Assembly: GCA_009779495.1 (NCBI GenBank)
Contig: WRED01000009.1
Location: 1 to 55,294, forward strand
Reading direction: 5' to 3'
Length of the DNA stretch: 55,294 nucleotides
Source of the DNA: Oscillospiraceae bacterium
GTDB taxonomy: Bacteria; Bacillota; Clostridia; Oscillospirales; Acutalibacteraceae
Shown piece by piece: positions 6,205-14,148 of the stretch (positions are counted from its first letter, which is position 1; each line of letters begins with the position of its first letter). The notes beneath the pieces were generated by a model. It made no database searches. It saw only the letters and a list, made by a program, of their open reading frames with translations, and was not told where the DNA came from. Position numbers and translations under genes: made by a program.

Positions 6205-8292
6205 CTACGCTCCGGCATTCGATGTGAATTTTGCGCTCATCTCCATCGACCGTTCCGCGTCCGCCCCGGCATAGACGACATACTCCGCGTCCAGCGTCCA
6301 TTGTTTTTTATCGGGATCATAAAAGCGCAGATCGTCCCACGGCAGAAGCTCGCTTATCTCGCGCGATTCTCCTGCCGCCAGCTCAACGCGCTGAAAGCCC
6401 TTGAGCTGCTTGACCGGCCTGTCTGCGCCAGCTCCCGCCGAGCCTATGTAGAACTGCGCCACGGCGTCTCCGGCGCGTGAACCTGTGTTTCGTACGGTCA
6501 GGCTCGCCAAAACGCCCTCAGCCGTCGGCTCTGCCCGCAGATTTTCAAAAGCGAAATCCGTATACGACAGCCCGAACCCGAACGGGAACCTCGCCCGCTT
6601 TCCCTCTTTGTCGAGCAGCGTATAGCCGTGGTAGTAGCCGTATTCGATCTCCCGCGAGTCGTCCTCTACGCGCCTGAAGGGCGGATAATCCTCCTCGCGC
6701 TTCGCAATCGTAAAGGGCAGGCGCCCGCCGGGATTCACGCGTCCGCTCAGGATGTCCGCGAGCGCGTTTCCGCCCTCAAGCCCTGCGTAAAAGCCCATGA
6801 GGATCGCGCCGGGATTCGCCCCCAGCAAATCCTCCATGACATACGCGCTGCCGCCCATGACATAGACGACGACCTTTTTGCCTGTTTCACGCATCGCTTT
6901 CACCAGCGCGACGTCCTCCGGCGGGATGCTCAAAGAAACGCGGTCGCCGCCCATGCCTTGGGGCTTTTTCTTGCGATTGCCCATGTTGATCATGAACTCG
7001 CCTTCCTGCTTGTGGTCGCTTCCCACGCAGACGACGATATAGTCGCTGTCTTTCACCGCTTTGATGGCCTTGACCGGGTCACAGCCGTTATAGCACACCA
7101 CTTCGCCGCCCTGGAAACCCGCGCGGACGCCCTTGTACGGCGTGACGCAGTACGGGCTGAACACGTTGCTGCTGCCGTGGTCGCCCAGATTCTTGCGGTC
7201 GGCGTAGCGTCCGATAACGGCTATGCGCGGCGATTTTTCCTCAATCGGCAGAACACCGTCGTTCTTCAGCAGAACCATGCCTTTCTGCGCCGCTTCACGA
7301 GCCAGCGCGACATGCTCTTTCGACACGATTACATCTTTGCTCTGCGGCTCAATATGAGGAACCGAGCGTAAGAGAGAGCTTATCATGTTCCCCGCCGCCG
7401 CGTCCACGTCCGCCATGAAAATTTTGCCCTTGCGCAGCAGGCCCGGCAGGAGAATATTGCGGAATTTATACGGCATTTCAACGTCGCATCCGGCTTTCAG
7501 GGCTTTCGCCGCGTCGTGTATCGCATATACGAAGTCGGAGATAACCACGCCGTCGAAGCCCATCTCGCCGCGCAGGATATCCGTCAGCAGCTCCCGGCTC
7601 TCACAGCAGAAGTCGCCGCGCAGGCGGTTGTACGCGCCCATGACGGAGATCGCGCCCGCGTCGAAGCATTTCTGGAAATGGGGTAAATAAACCTCGCGCA
7701 AGGTCCGCTCGTCAATTTTTACGTCTACGGAAAACCGCAGATCCTCGATGCTGTTGCAGGCGAAGTGCTTCGGGCACGCCATCACGCCGTATTTGACCAC
7801 CGAACGCGTCAGGGCCGCGCCCATGCGCCCGAGGAGGTATGAGTCCTCGCCGTAGGTTTCCTGCGCCCGGCCCCACGCGGGATGCCGCAGGAGGTTTATG
7901 CAAACTCCGGCGAAGTAGTTCGCGCCGCCCGCGACGGCCTCTTTCGCGATAGCCTCGCCTATGCGGGATTCAAGCTCCGGATCAAAGCTCGCGCCGCGAA
8001 GCATTGAAACGGGGAAGCACGTGCTGTGACGCATGACCACGCCGCGTGGGCCGTCCGTGAACAGCAGCGCGGGAATGCCCAAGCGCTTACAGCCGCCGGC
8101 CGCGTAGGCCGTGGCGTTGTATTTGCGCCGATAGAGGAAAAGATTCCGCGCGGTGACCATCAGCGCTCGCCCCGAAAGGAGACGGAGCTTTTCTTTGACG
8201 GTCATTTCGCGCAGGAGCTGTGACGTCACGTCGGACAGGGCGGAGTTTGTGGGATTTGTGGCGTAATAGGCGGCGGCTTGTTGAAAGGTCAT
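6205..8292 (-). CDS. Glycoside hydrolase family 3 (beta-glucosidase/xylosidase type)
   Basis: The 695-residue protein has the GH3 N-terminal barrel (FTDGPRGV near 92, ACPKHFACN near 187, and GFDGVVISDF near 245-254, whose Asp is the nucleophile), the alpha/beta sandwich domain (GMVLLKNDGVLPI, then GDHGSSNV and IVVCVGSDH) and a C-terminal fibronectin-like domain (LPFGFGLSYTDF onward). It would remove non-reducing beta-linked glucose, xylose or similar residues. There is no signal peptide, so it acts in the cytoplasm on imported oligosaccharides. CGGAGG lies 8 nt before the ATG. It is divergent from a GPH symporter (152 bp apart), which suggests paired control, and is followed by the small membrane protein. 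The exact sugar cannot be read from sequence. Confidence 0.93.
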   Translation of the reverse strand: MTFQQAAAYYATNPTNSALSDVTSQLLREMTVKEKLRLLSGRALMVTARNLFLYRRKYNATAYAAGGCKRLGIPALLFTDGPRGVVMRHSTCFPVSMLRGASFDPELESRIGEAIAKEAVAGGANYFAGVCINLLRHPAWGRAQETYGEDSYLLGRMGAALTRSVVKYGVMACPKHFACNSIEDLRFSVDVKIDERTLREVYLPHFQKCFDAGAISVMGAYNRLRGDFCCESRELLTDILRGEMGFDGVVISDFVYAIHDAAKALKAGCDVEMPYKFRNILLPGLLRKGKIFMADVDAAAGNMISSLLRSVPHIEPQSKDVIVSKEHVALAREAAQKGMVLLKNDGVLPIEEKSPRIAVIGRYADRKNLGDHGSSNVFSPYCVTPYKGVRAGFQGGEVVCYNGCDPVKAIKAVKDSDYIVVCVGSDHKQEGEFMINMGNRKKKPQGMGGDRVSLSIPPEDVALVKAMRETGKKVVVYVMGGSAYVMEDLLGANPGAILMGFYAGLEGGNALADILSGRVNPGGRLPFTIAKREEDYPPFRRVEDDSREIEYGYYHGYTLLDKEGKRARFPFGFGLSYTDFAFENLRAEPTAEGVLASLTVRNTGSRAGDAVAQFYIGSAGAGADRPVKQLKGFQRVELAAGESREISELLPWDDLRFYDPDKKQWTLDAEYVVYAGADAERSMEMSAKFTSNAGA

Positions 8293-8321
8293 GGCGTACC
8301 TCCGAAGTTTTTTATACGTTT

Positions 8322-8334
8322 TATTCTAAGAATA
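8322..8334. promoter_or_regulatory. Perfect 13-bp palindrome between divergent GH3 and symporter genes
   Basis: TATTCTAAGAATA is a perfect palindrome in the shared regulatory region, 30 bp from the GH3 start. It may be an operator, but it is AT-rich and short. Confidence 0.3.
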
Positions 8335-8392
8335 GTATATCACGCCCAATAAATCATGTCAACGAACAGCTTGACATTTATTAAAAAACCTC

Positions 8393-8421
8393 TTTACTTT
8401 TCCTCCGCGACAACCTATAAT
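8393..8421 (+). promoter_or_regulatory. Sigma-A-like promoter of the GPH symporter
   Basis: TTTACT (8393-8398) and TATAAT (8416-8421) are 17 bp apart, 30 bp before the start codon. A TTGACA also occurs at 8371-8376 without a good -10. Confidence 0.55.
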
Positions 8422-8451
8422 GAAATATAGCAAAGTTATAGGAGGTTGACA

Positions 8452-9930
8452 ATGAAACAAAAAAACCCAAACCAAATCTTATCCCCGAGCCGCGCGCTCA
8501 TCTACGCGATCGGCATATTCGGCGTCCAGCTGTTCGTCGGATACGTCAACAACTTCCAGATGGAATTCTACAACAAAATGTACTCCGGCTTTGACTCGAA
8601 TATTTTCTACGCCTCCGCAATCATCATTTTTGCCGCGAAGATTCTCAGCTGCGTCAGCGACCCCATCATTGGCTCGTTCATTGACCGCGGCAACCTCAAG
8701 GGCGGCAAGATACGCCCCTGGATATTGTTCAGCGCGCCGCCGATCGCCATCCTCACCACGGTGCTGTTCATTTTCATCCCCTTTAACAGCAAGCCGCTGC
8801 TCTACGGCTATATCACTCTCACGACCGTTTTGTGGAACATCGCCATGAGCTTTGCGGACATCCCGTCGCAGGGAATGCTTTCGCGCCTGTCGCCTAACGT
8901 CGGTGAGCGGGACCTGGCGGCGTCGCTCTCGAACATCGCGAAGTCCGCCGCATTGGCCGCGCCGGGCGTGTTCGTAACCATTGTCATGCTGCTGCTCAAC
9001 GTCATCAAAGGCGAGGGAAATTACCCCGACAAGACGTATTATCTCATCACTGCGCTGTTCATCATGCTTTTTGGCTCATTCTGTTATATGCTCATATACT
9101 GGAAAAACCGCGAGGCGGTCAAGAATGCTCCGCCCGCCACTGTTACGTTCAAGGACATGTTCGCTGAAATGAAGTCAAACAAGATGATCTTCATCGTGTT
9201 CCTCGTCTACCTGTTGGGATTTGCCCGGGCAATGACCATCATTGTTATGGTACAGGCCAACGGCGCGCTTATCGGCAAGGTCAATTTTCTCGGCACGGTC
9301 ATGGATACCACCGCTGACGCGAGCTGGCTGCCCGGTTTGCTGGGCGCGGTCACGGGAATCATAGGCGTGAGCGTCATTCCGATCATCAACAAAAAGCTCG
9401 GCGAAAAGAAAACGTACATCATGTTCACCACGGGGATGTTCTTTTTCGGAATGGCCTGCTGCGTTTTTTACTGGCTCCTGCCCGCCGACAGCCCTCTGCG
9501 CTACGGCAATCCCGCGCTGTACTTTATCATGGCAACGCAGCTTGTCAGTGCGCTGCTGTTCTCGGCCAACACCTATATCCCGCTTATCATGACGGCGGAC
9601 ATCGTCGATTATCAGCACTGGAAAACAGGGCAGCGCAAGGAAGGCGTCAACTTCGCGATTCTCAGCATGTCGATCAAAATCAGCACCGCGCTGTGCGTAG
9701 CCGTTGGACTTCTGCTCATCGCGTTTTCAGGCTACAGCCAAGTCGTATACGAAACCGGGAGCATCCCCGTGAGGACGCAGAATATCGTCATGTTCGCGTA
9801 CATGGGCTTCGCGGCCGTTTCGTCCCTGGTGAGCGCTGTGCCGATGCTGTTTTATAAGATCGACGCAAAGACAAAGAAAGAGCTTGAGGGTTGGCGCGCC
9901 AGCGAGGAATTAGGAATCAAGAACCCCTAA
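8452..9930 (+). CDS. GPH-family sugar:cation symporter
   Basis: The 492-residue protein has about 12 transmembrane helices and the features of the glycoside-pentoside-hexuronide symporters (MelB-like): LSCVSDPIIGSFIDR in the first half, where the Asp pair takes part in cation and sugar coupling, and ADIVDYQHWKTGQRKEGVNF near residue 380. It would import a glycoside with Na+ or H+. I start at the ATG at 8452, 6 nt after AGGAGG (8440-8445), not at the TTG at 8446. It is divergent from GH3, which probably acts on its substrate. This is the first of five GPH-type transporters in the window. A bidirectional terminator follows. Confidence 0.92.
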   Translation: MKQKNPNQILSPSRALIYAIGIFGVQLFVGYVNNFQMEFYNKMYSGFDSNIFYASAIIIFAAKILSCVSDPIIGSFIDRGNLKGGKIRPWILFSAPPIAILTTVLFIFIPFNSKPLLYGYITLTTVLWNIAMSFADIPSQGMLSRLSPNVGERDLAASLSNIAKSAALAAPGVFVTIVMLLLNVIKGEGNYPDKTYYLITALFIMLFGSFCYMLIYWKNREAVKNAPPATVTFKDMFAEMKSNKMIFIVFLVYLLGFARAMTIIVMVQANGALIGKVNFLGTVMDTTADASWLPGLLGAVTGIIGVSVIPIINKKLGEKKTYIMFTTGMFFFGMACCVFYWLLPADSPLRYGNPALYFIMATQLVSALLFSANTYIPLIMTADIVDYQHWKTGQRKEGVNFAILSMSIKISTALCVAVGLLLIAFSGYSQVVYETGSIPVRTQNIVMFAYMGFAAVSSLVSAVPMLFYKIDAKTKKELEGWRASEELGIKNP

Positions 9931-9945
9931 AAACAATTGTAACGA

Positions 9946-9975
9946 TTTTGCGGCAGACATATATCTGCCGCAAAA
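9946..9975. terminator. Bidirectional terminator
   Basis: TTTTGCGGCAGA pairs with TCTGCCGCAAAA around a short loop, between convergent genes. Confidence 0.85.
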
Positions 9976-9987
9976 CGTTCAGTTTGA

Positions 9988-10569
9988 CTATTCCTCCGCG
10001 GCGCTCCGTTCCCCATTGGAAATCGCGATCACATCATCCAGGTTGTCGATCAAAAACCGCTGTGCGTTCTGATCGTACAGCGTTGCGGTATACGGCCCCC
10101 ATTGCCCCTCCTTTTGCTGTGTGCAGATGCCAAGCTGACGGCCCGCTTCGGTGGGTCGTTTTTTCTTTTTCCCGTTTATGATATCCTCCGCCAAAAATCC
10201 CTTTTCCATGAGCCAGGCCGTGAACGCCGTTTCTTTCAGTTTCTTTACGGTGTCAAGGTCAACCAGGCCGTTGATCCTTTCCGTCATGTGCCTGATCATC
10301 GTTTCGTCGACAATCTCAATTTGTTCCCGCTTCTCTAGCGGCAGTTCAAACGGCGGCAGTCCTGCCTGAGTCCTCGACTTTTTCTGAACCTCGCCCCCGT
10401 TTTCGATCACCCTGCGCAGAACGTCCGACACGTAGAAAAAGCACCGCGACAGCCGGACGTTGTTCAGCGCGGAGTCATTGTCCAAAACGTCGTCGGTGAT
10501 AGGGTCGATGCCGTTGGCGAGCTTGTCTATGTAGCTCTTGGCGCGCTGAAGCTTTTCAAGCTCCGTCAT
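9988..10569 (-). CDS. Uncharacterised cytoplasmic protein (193 residues)
   Basis: The product starts MTELEKLQRAKSYIDKLANG and has SALNNVRLSRCFFYVSDVLRRVIENGG in its first third, a charged middle, then KKKRPTEAGRQLGI and a QRFLIDNLDDVIAI end. It is soluble, with no signal or membrane helix. The start at 10569 has AAAGGAG 8 nt upstream; the GTG at 10590 lies before that site and is unlikely. The motif order resembles conserved hypothetical proteins of Firmicutes in which an RLSRCFFYVSDVLR block is followed by a PTExGxxLGI block, but I know of no assigned function. It is transcribed alone, divergent from the T-box leader of aspS, and shares no evident theme with its neighbours. Confidence 0.75.
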   Translation of the reverse strand: MTELEKLQRAKSYIDKLANGIDPITDDVLDNDSALNNVRLSRCFFYVSDVLRRVIENGGEVQKKSRTQAGLPPFELPLEKREQIEIVDETMIRHMTERINGLVDLDTVKKLKETAFTAWLMEKGFLAEDIINGKKKKRPTEAGRQLGICTQQKEGQWGPYTATLYDQNAQRFLIDNLDDVIAISNGERSAAEE

Positions 10570-10657
10570 AAAAATTTCTCCTTTATACACGTATTGAATT
10601 CGATCATCTTTATTTTAGCATAACGATCAAAATCTTGCAACCAAATTAAAAAAACAC

Positions 10658-10686
10658 TTGACATCCCGCCCCCGTTGTGTTATGAT
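10658..10686 (+). promoter_or_regulatory. Sigma-A promoter of the aspS-gatCAB operon
   Basis: TTGACA (10658-10663) and TATGAT (10681-10686) are exactly 17 bp apart, just upstream of the T-box leader. Confidence 0.85.
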
Positions 10687-10692
10687 TTATGG

Positions 10693-10935
10693 CATCTTGC
10701 GAACACTTCCCTCATGGAAAACCTGTCAGAGATGCGGGGCCGCGGCTGAAAACTCCGCTCAGGCAAGTATTGGGAAAGTTAACGCCGCGAGGTTTTTTTG
10801 GTACAATGGAATACTTAAAGCGGGCGCTTGGCGCGTCAACGTGGGTGGCACCGCGGGAGAAACAGACTCTTTCGAGAGCCTGATCCCGCCCCTCGAAAGC
10901 ATACTGATGTTTTCGGGGATTTTTGTTTTTTAAGA
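10693..10935 (+). ncRNA. T-box leader of aspS-gatCAB
   Basis: The T-box core TGGGTGGCACCGCGG is at 10842-10856. It is followed by an intrinsic terminator: CCCCTCGAAAGCAT pairs with its complement up to CGGGG, then TTTTTGTTTTTT (about 10889-10932). Upstream are a stem closing GTATT...AATAC (about 10767-10816) and a short stem closing GCATCT...AGATGC (10692-10735), a candidate stem I with an AAC triplet at 10702-10704. Uncharged tRNA binding would favour the antiterminator and turn on the operon. Asn (AAC) specificity would suit the operon's role but is not proven. The stem I seems short for a standard T-box. Confidence 0.9.
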
Positions 10936-10955
10936 AATAAAGGAGGTTTTTTCTT

Positions 10956-12695
10956 ATGAATATTTACAGAACACACAACTGCGGGGAGCTGCGCGCCAGT
11001 AACATCGGCGGCGCGGTAAGGCTTGCCGGCTGGGCCGATACAATCCGCGACCACGGCGGCGTCGTCTTTATCGATCTGCGCGACCACTACGGCGTTACGC
11101 AGGTGGTGCTTGACGATCCGGAGCTGCTTGGCGGCATAGGGAAAGAGTACGTCCTGTCCGTCAGCGGGACGCTGAGAAAGCGCGGCGCGGAGACGGTCAA
11201 CCCCAAGCTCCTGACGGGCGAGGTTGAGCTGCGGGCCGACAGTATAATCGTTTTAAGCGAGTCGCTGCGCCAGCTGCCCTTCGACATCGGCGAGTCGGTC
11301 AATACGAAGGAGGAGCTGCGCCTCAAATACCGCTTTCTCGACCTGCGCAACCCGAAGGTGCATGACAATATCGTGCTGCGTTCGGCGGTCACGCGCCACC
11401 TCCGCGCGAAAATGGAGGAGCTTGGCTTTCTGGAGATACAGACGCCGATCTTAACGGCGTCGTCCCCGGAGGGCGCGCGGGACTACCTCGTGCCCAGCCG
11501 CAAGCACCACGGCATGTTTTATGCCTTGCCCCAGGCGCCCCAGCAGTTCAAGCAGCTGCTGATGACCTCCGGGTTTGACAGATATTTTCAGATAGCGCCC
11601 TGTTTCCGCGACGAGGACGCCCGCGCCGACCGTTCGCCCGGCGAATTCTACCAGCTTGATTTCGAGATGGCTTTCGCCACGCAGGAGGACGTGTTCGAGA
11701 CGGCGGAAGCGGTTCTCTATGACACATTTGTGAAGTTTTCGGATAAGGAGGTCAGTCCGGCTCCGTTTCGGCGAATCCCTTTCGCCGAAAGCATGCTCCG
11801 CTACGGCAGCGACAAGCCCGATCTGCGCAACCCGCTTCTGATCGAGGATCTGACGGATTTCTTCGCCGATGTGGACTTCGCGCCGTTTAAGAAAAAACCT
11901 GTCCGCGGCATCGTCGCGCCATCCTGCGCGTCTATGTCCAAGTCGTTTTTTGAAAGGATGCTCGCCTTTGCCACGTCCATCGGCATGAAAGGGTTGGGCT
12001 ACATCTCTGTTGCTTCGGGCATGGAACTGAAAGGGCCGATCGTGAAGTTCCTGTCCGAGGAAAAGCAAAAGGAGCTGTGCGCGTCACTCTCGCTGAAGGA
12101 GGACGACACGCTGTTTTTCATATCGGACTCGCCCAAAGAGGTCGACAAGCTCGCCGGGCAGATACGCACGGAATTGGGCGCGCGGCTTGACCTCATTGAC
12201 AAAACGCGGTTTGAGTTCTGCTTTATAACAGACTTCCCCATGTACGGCATAAGCGAGGAAACCGGCGCGGTGGAATTCACCCACAATCCGTTTTCCATGC
12301 CGCAGGGCGAAATGGACGCGCTGATGAACAAAGACCCGCTGGAAATTTTAGCGTATCAGTACGACATCGTCTGCAACGGCGTCGAGCTTTCGTCGGGCGC
12401 TGTGCGCAACCACAGGCCGGATATCATGCTCAAGGCGTTCGATCTGGCGGGATATACAAAAAACGACATTGAATCCAAATTTTCCGCACTGTACAACGCT
12501 TTCCATTACGGCGCGCCGCCCCACGCGGGCATGGCTCCGGGGCTTGACAGGATTGTGATGCTTTTGGCGGAGCAGGAAAACATCCGCGAGGTCGTGGCGT
12601 TCCCGATGAACGGCAACGCGCAGGACCTGCTTTTGGGAGCGCCGTGCGCGGTAACCGAACAGCAGCTGCGCGAGACGCATATAAAGATAAGATAG
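10956..12695 (+). CDS. aspS: Aspartyl-tRNA synthetase (AspRS, probably non-discriminating)
   Basis: The 579-residue class II synthetase has an N-terminal OB-fold anticodon-binding domain (AGWADTIRDHGGVVFIDLRDHYG), the catalytic core with QAPQQFKQLLM near 193, motif 2 FRDEDARADRSPGEFYQLDFE near 217-237, the bacterial GAD insertion (about 290-400) and motif 3 GLDRIVMLLAEQ near 530. It charges tRNA-Asp with aspartate. Its place in one operon with gatC, gatA and gatB suggests it also misacylates tRNA-Asn, for conversion to Asn-tRNA by GatCAB. The motif 2 region has a residue more than the common RADRQPEFTQ form. AGGAGG precedes the ATG by 9 nt. T-box control is described upstream. Confidence 0.97.
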   Translation: MNIYRTHNCGELRASNIGGAVRLAGWADTIRDHGGVVFIDLRDHYGVTQVVLDDPELLGGIGKEYVLSVSGTLRKRGAETVNPKLLTGEVELRADSIIVLSESLRQLPFDIGESVNTKEELRLKYRFLDLRNPKVHDNIVLRSAVTRHLRAKMEELGFLEIQTPILTASSPEGARDYLVPSRKHHGMFYALPQAPQQFKQLLMTSGFDRYFQIAPCFRDEDARADRSPGEFYQLDFEMAFATQEDVFETAEAVLYDTFVKFSDKEVSPAPFRRIPFAESMLRYGSDKPDLRNPLLIEDLTDFFADVDFAPFKKKPVRGIVAPSCASMSKSFFERMLAFATSIGMKGLGYISVASGMELKGPIVKFLSEEKQKELCASLSLKEDDTLFFISDSPKEVDKLAGQIRTELGARLDLIDKTRFEFCFITDFPMYGISEETGAVEFTHNPFSMPQGEMDALMNKDPLEILAYQYDIVCNGVELSSGAVRNHRPDIMLKAFDLAGYTKNDIESKFSALYNAFHYGAPPHAGMAPGLDRIVMLLAEQENIREVVAFPMNGNAQDLLLGAPCAVTEQQLRETHIKIR

Positions 12696-12707
12696 GGGTG
12701 TTATGAC

Positions 12708-12989
12708 ATGACAGACGCGACTCTCTCGGCATACGAAGCAATGGCAAAGCTGCGTTTTGACAACGATTCACGCGCGTGGGCAATGAACACCTTGAGCCGC
12801 CTTGAGGAAAACTTTCAGGCGCTTTCGCCGGTTGACACAACGGGCGCAGAACCGCTTGTCAGCGTGCTTGATACGCAAAACGTGTTCCGCGAGGACAAGG
12901 CCGTGAAATTCATTGAGCGCGAAGAACTGCTGGAGCTTGCTTTCGAAGAATACGACGGGTATTTTCAAGTGCCAAAGACGATTGATTGA
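12708..12989 (+). CDS. gatC: Aspartyl/glutamyl-tRNA amidotransferase subunit C
   Basis: The 93-residue product has the conserved GatC C-terminal block PLVSVLDTQNVFREDKA and ends LELAFEEYDGYFQVPKTI. GatC belts GatA and GatB together and stabilises the complex. The length is normal (90-100). It starts 12 nt after aspS and ends 15 nt before the gatA-like gene, so the four genes form one operon. Confidence 0.92.
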   Translation: MTDATLSAYEAMAKLRFDNDSRAWAMNTLSRLEENFQALSPVDTTGAEPLVSVLDTQNVFREDKAVKFIEREELLELAFEEYDGYFQVPKTID

Positions 12990-13004
12990 GGAGGTACGGA
13001 TAAT

Positions 13005-14060
13005 ATGAAATTTATGATGCAGGATTGTATCATGGCCGCCGGCGAAATATGTACCGCCGGGTCAAAGATGCTGAGGGGTTTCAGGGCGCCGTTCAGCGCG
13101 GCGGTGTTTGAGCGATGCGAAAGCGCCGGCATGGAGTTCGCGGGACTCATACCGTCAGACGAATTCGGCATTGACGGCCTGTTTGACCAAAGTGACGCTG
13201 TTGACGCTTCTGTCACCGCTGTGCTTGAGGACAAGTGTGACGCCGTGCTTTGCAACGACGTTTTCGGCAAGCTGCGCCGTCAGGCCGCGTCGAACGGGCT
13301 GATATACATCCGCCCCGTCTACGGTACGGTGTCGCGCTTCGGGCTGATCCCGGCGGTCTCGTCGATGGATCAGGTTGGTGTGCTATGCCGTTCTCTTGAG
13401 GACGGACTCGCTGTGCTATCCGCGATTTCCGGGCACGACAGCCGTGACGGAACAAGTTTGCCGCAGGAAGCGTATTCCTACAACGCAGATAACACGCGAG
13501 CCGTAACGGTCGGTCTGGCTGACCACCCTGCCGTAACGATCAATCAAACGGATCATATAAAAACGGCAAACGCCGAGTTGAAATATTTCGGCGTTATGCC
13601 GCAGGTATTATACATTTTAGGCGCCGCGGAGATCAGCAACAACACTACGCGCTACGACGGCGTCAAGTTCGGCTTCCGCGCGGAGGACGCCAGGGGCCTT
13701 GAGGACGTGTATCTGCGCTCGCGCTCCGAGGGATTCGGCCAGGACGCGAAGCTCGCGTCCGTCGTGGGATGTATGGTTTTGTCGAAAGAGCATTATGAGC
13801 CGCTGTATCACAAGTCCATGCAAATACGGCGCCTGATAAAGGAATACTATGACGGCTTGCTCGAAAAATTCGATGTTATCGCGCTGCCCGCGAACCTTGG
13901 CGGAAACGATAAATACGCTCAGTCCGCGCTGTACGCTTTGCCGCTTTTATGCGGATATGCCTCTGTGGCTCTGCCGCACAACGATTCCGGCGTTCAGTTT
14001 ATATGCAAACGCGGAAATGAGAACGCCATGTTCTCACTGGCAAGGGAGGTTTTAACGTGA
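13005..14060 (+). CDS. gatA: Shortened GatA-like protein, probably without amidase activity
   Basis: The 351-residue protein is collinear with GatA (usually about 485): SKMLRGFRAPFSAAVFE, DEFGIDG, RPVYGTVSRFGLIPAVSSMDQVG, ISGHDSRDGTS, ISNNTTRYDGVKFGFRAED and RSRSEGFG. The first 75 or so residues are missing and the Gly-Ser loop is cut. By eye, the catalytic Lys of VKDN aligns with Gln6 (MMQDC), the cis-Ser of GGSAAAV with Ser69 (DASVTAV), and the nucleophile Ser of GSDTGGSIRQPA with Lys89 (CNDVFGKLRRQA). Two of three residues of the Ser-cisSer-Lys triad thus seem lost, so it should not release ammonia from glutamine. The reading frame is clean and in step with gatC and gatB, which suggests a retained structural role. 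GGAGG precedes the ATG. Confidence 0.85.
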   Translation: MKFMMQDCIMAAGEICTAGSKMLRGFRAPFSAAVFERCESAGMEFAGLIPSDEFGIDGLFDQSDAVDASVTAVLEDKCDAVLCNDVFGKLRRQAASNGLIYIRPVYGTVSRFGLIPAVSSMDQVGVLCRSLEDGLAVLSAISGHDSRDGTSLPQEAYSYNADNTRAVTVGLADHPAVTINQTDHIKTANAELKYFGVMPQVLYILGAAEISNNTTRYDGVKFGFRAEDARGLEDVYLRSRSEGFGQDAKLASVVGCMVLSKEHYEPLYHKSMQIRRLIKEYYDGLLEKFDVIALPANLGGNDKYAQSALYALPLLCGYASVALPHNDSGVQFICKRGNENAMFSLAREVLT

Positions 14061-14148
14061 AAAATTTATTTTCATCTCCTATTTGTACCGTCGTGCGTTT
14101 CACGTCTGATTGTATTACGCCGCACGATGCGGCGGGACGGAGGTTAGT

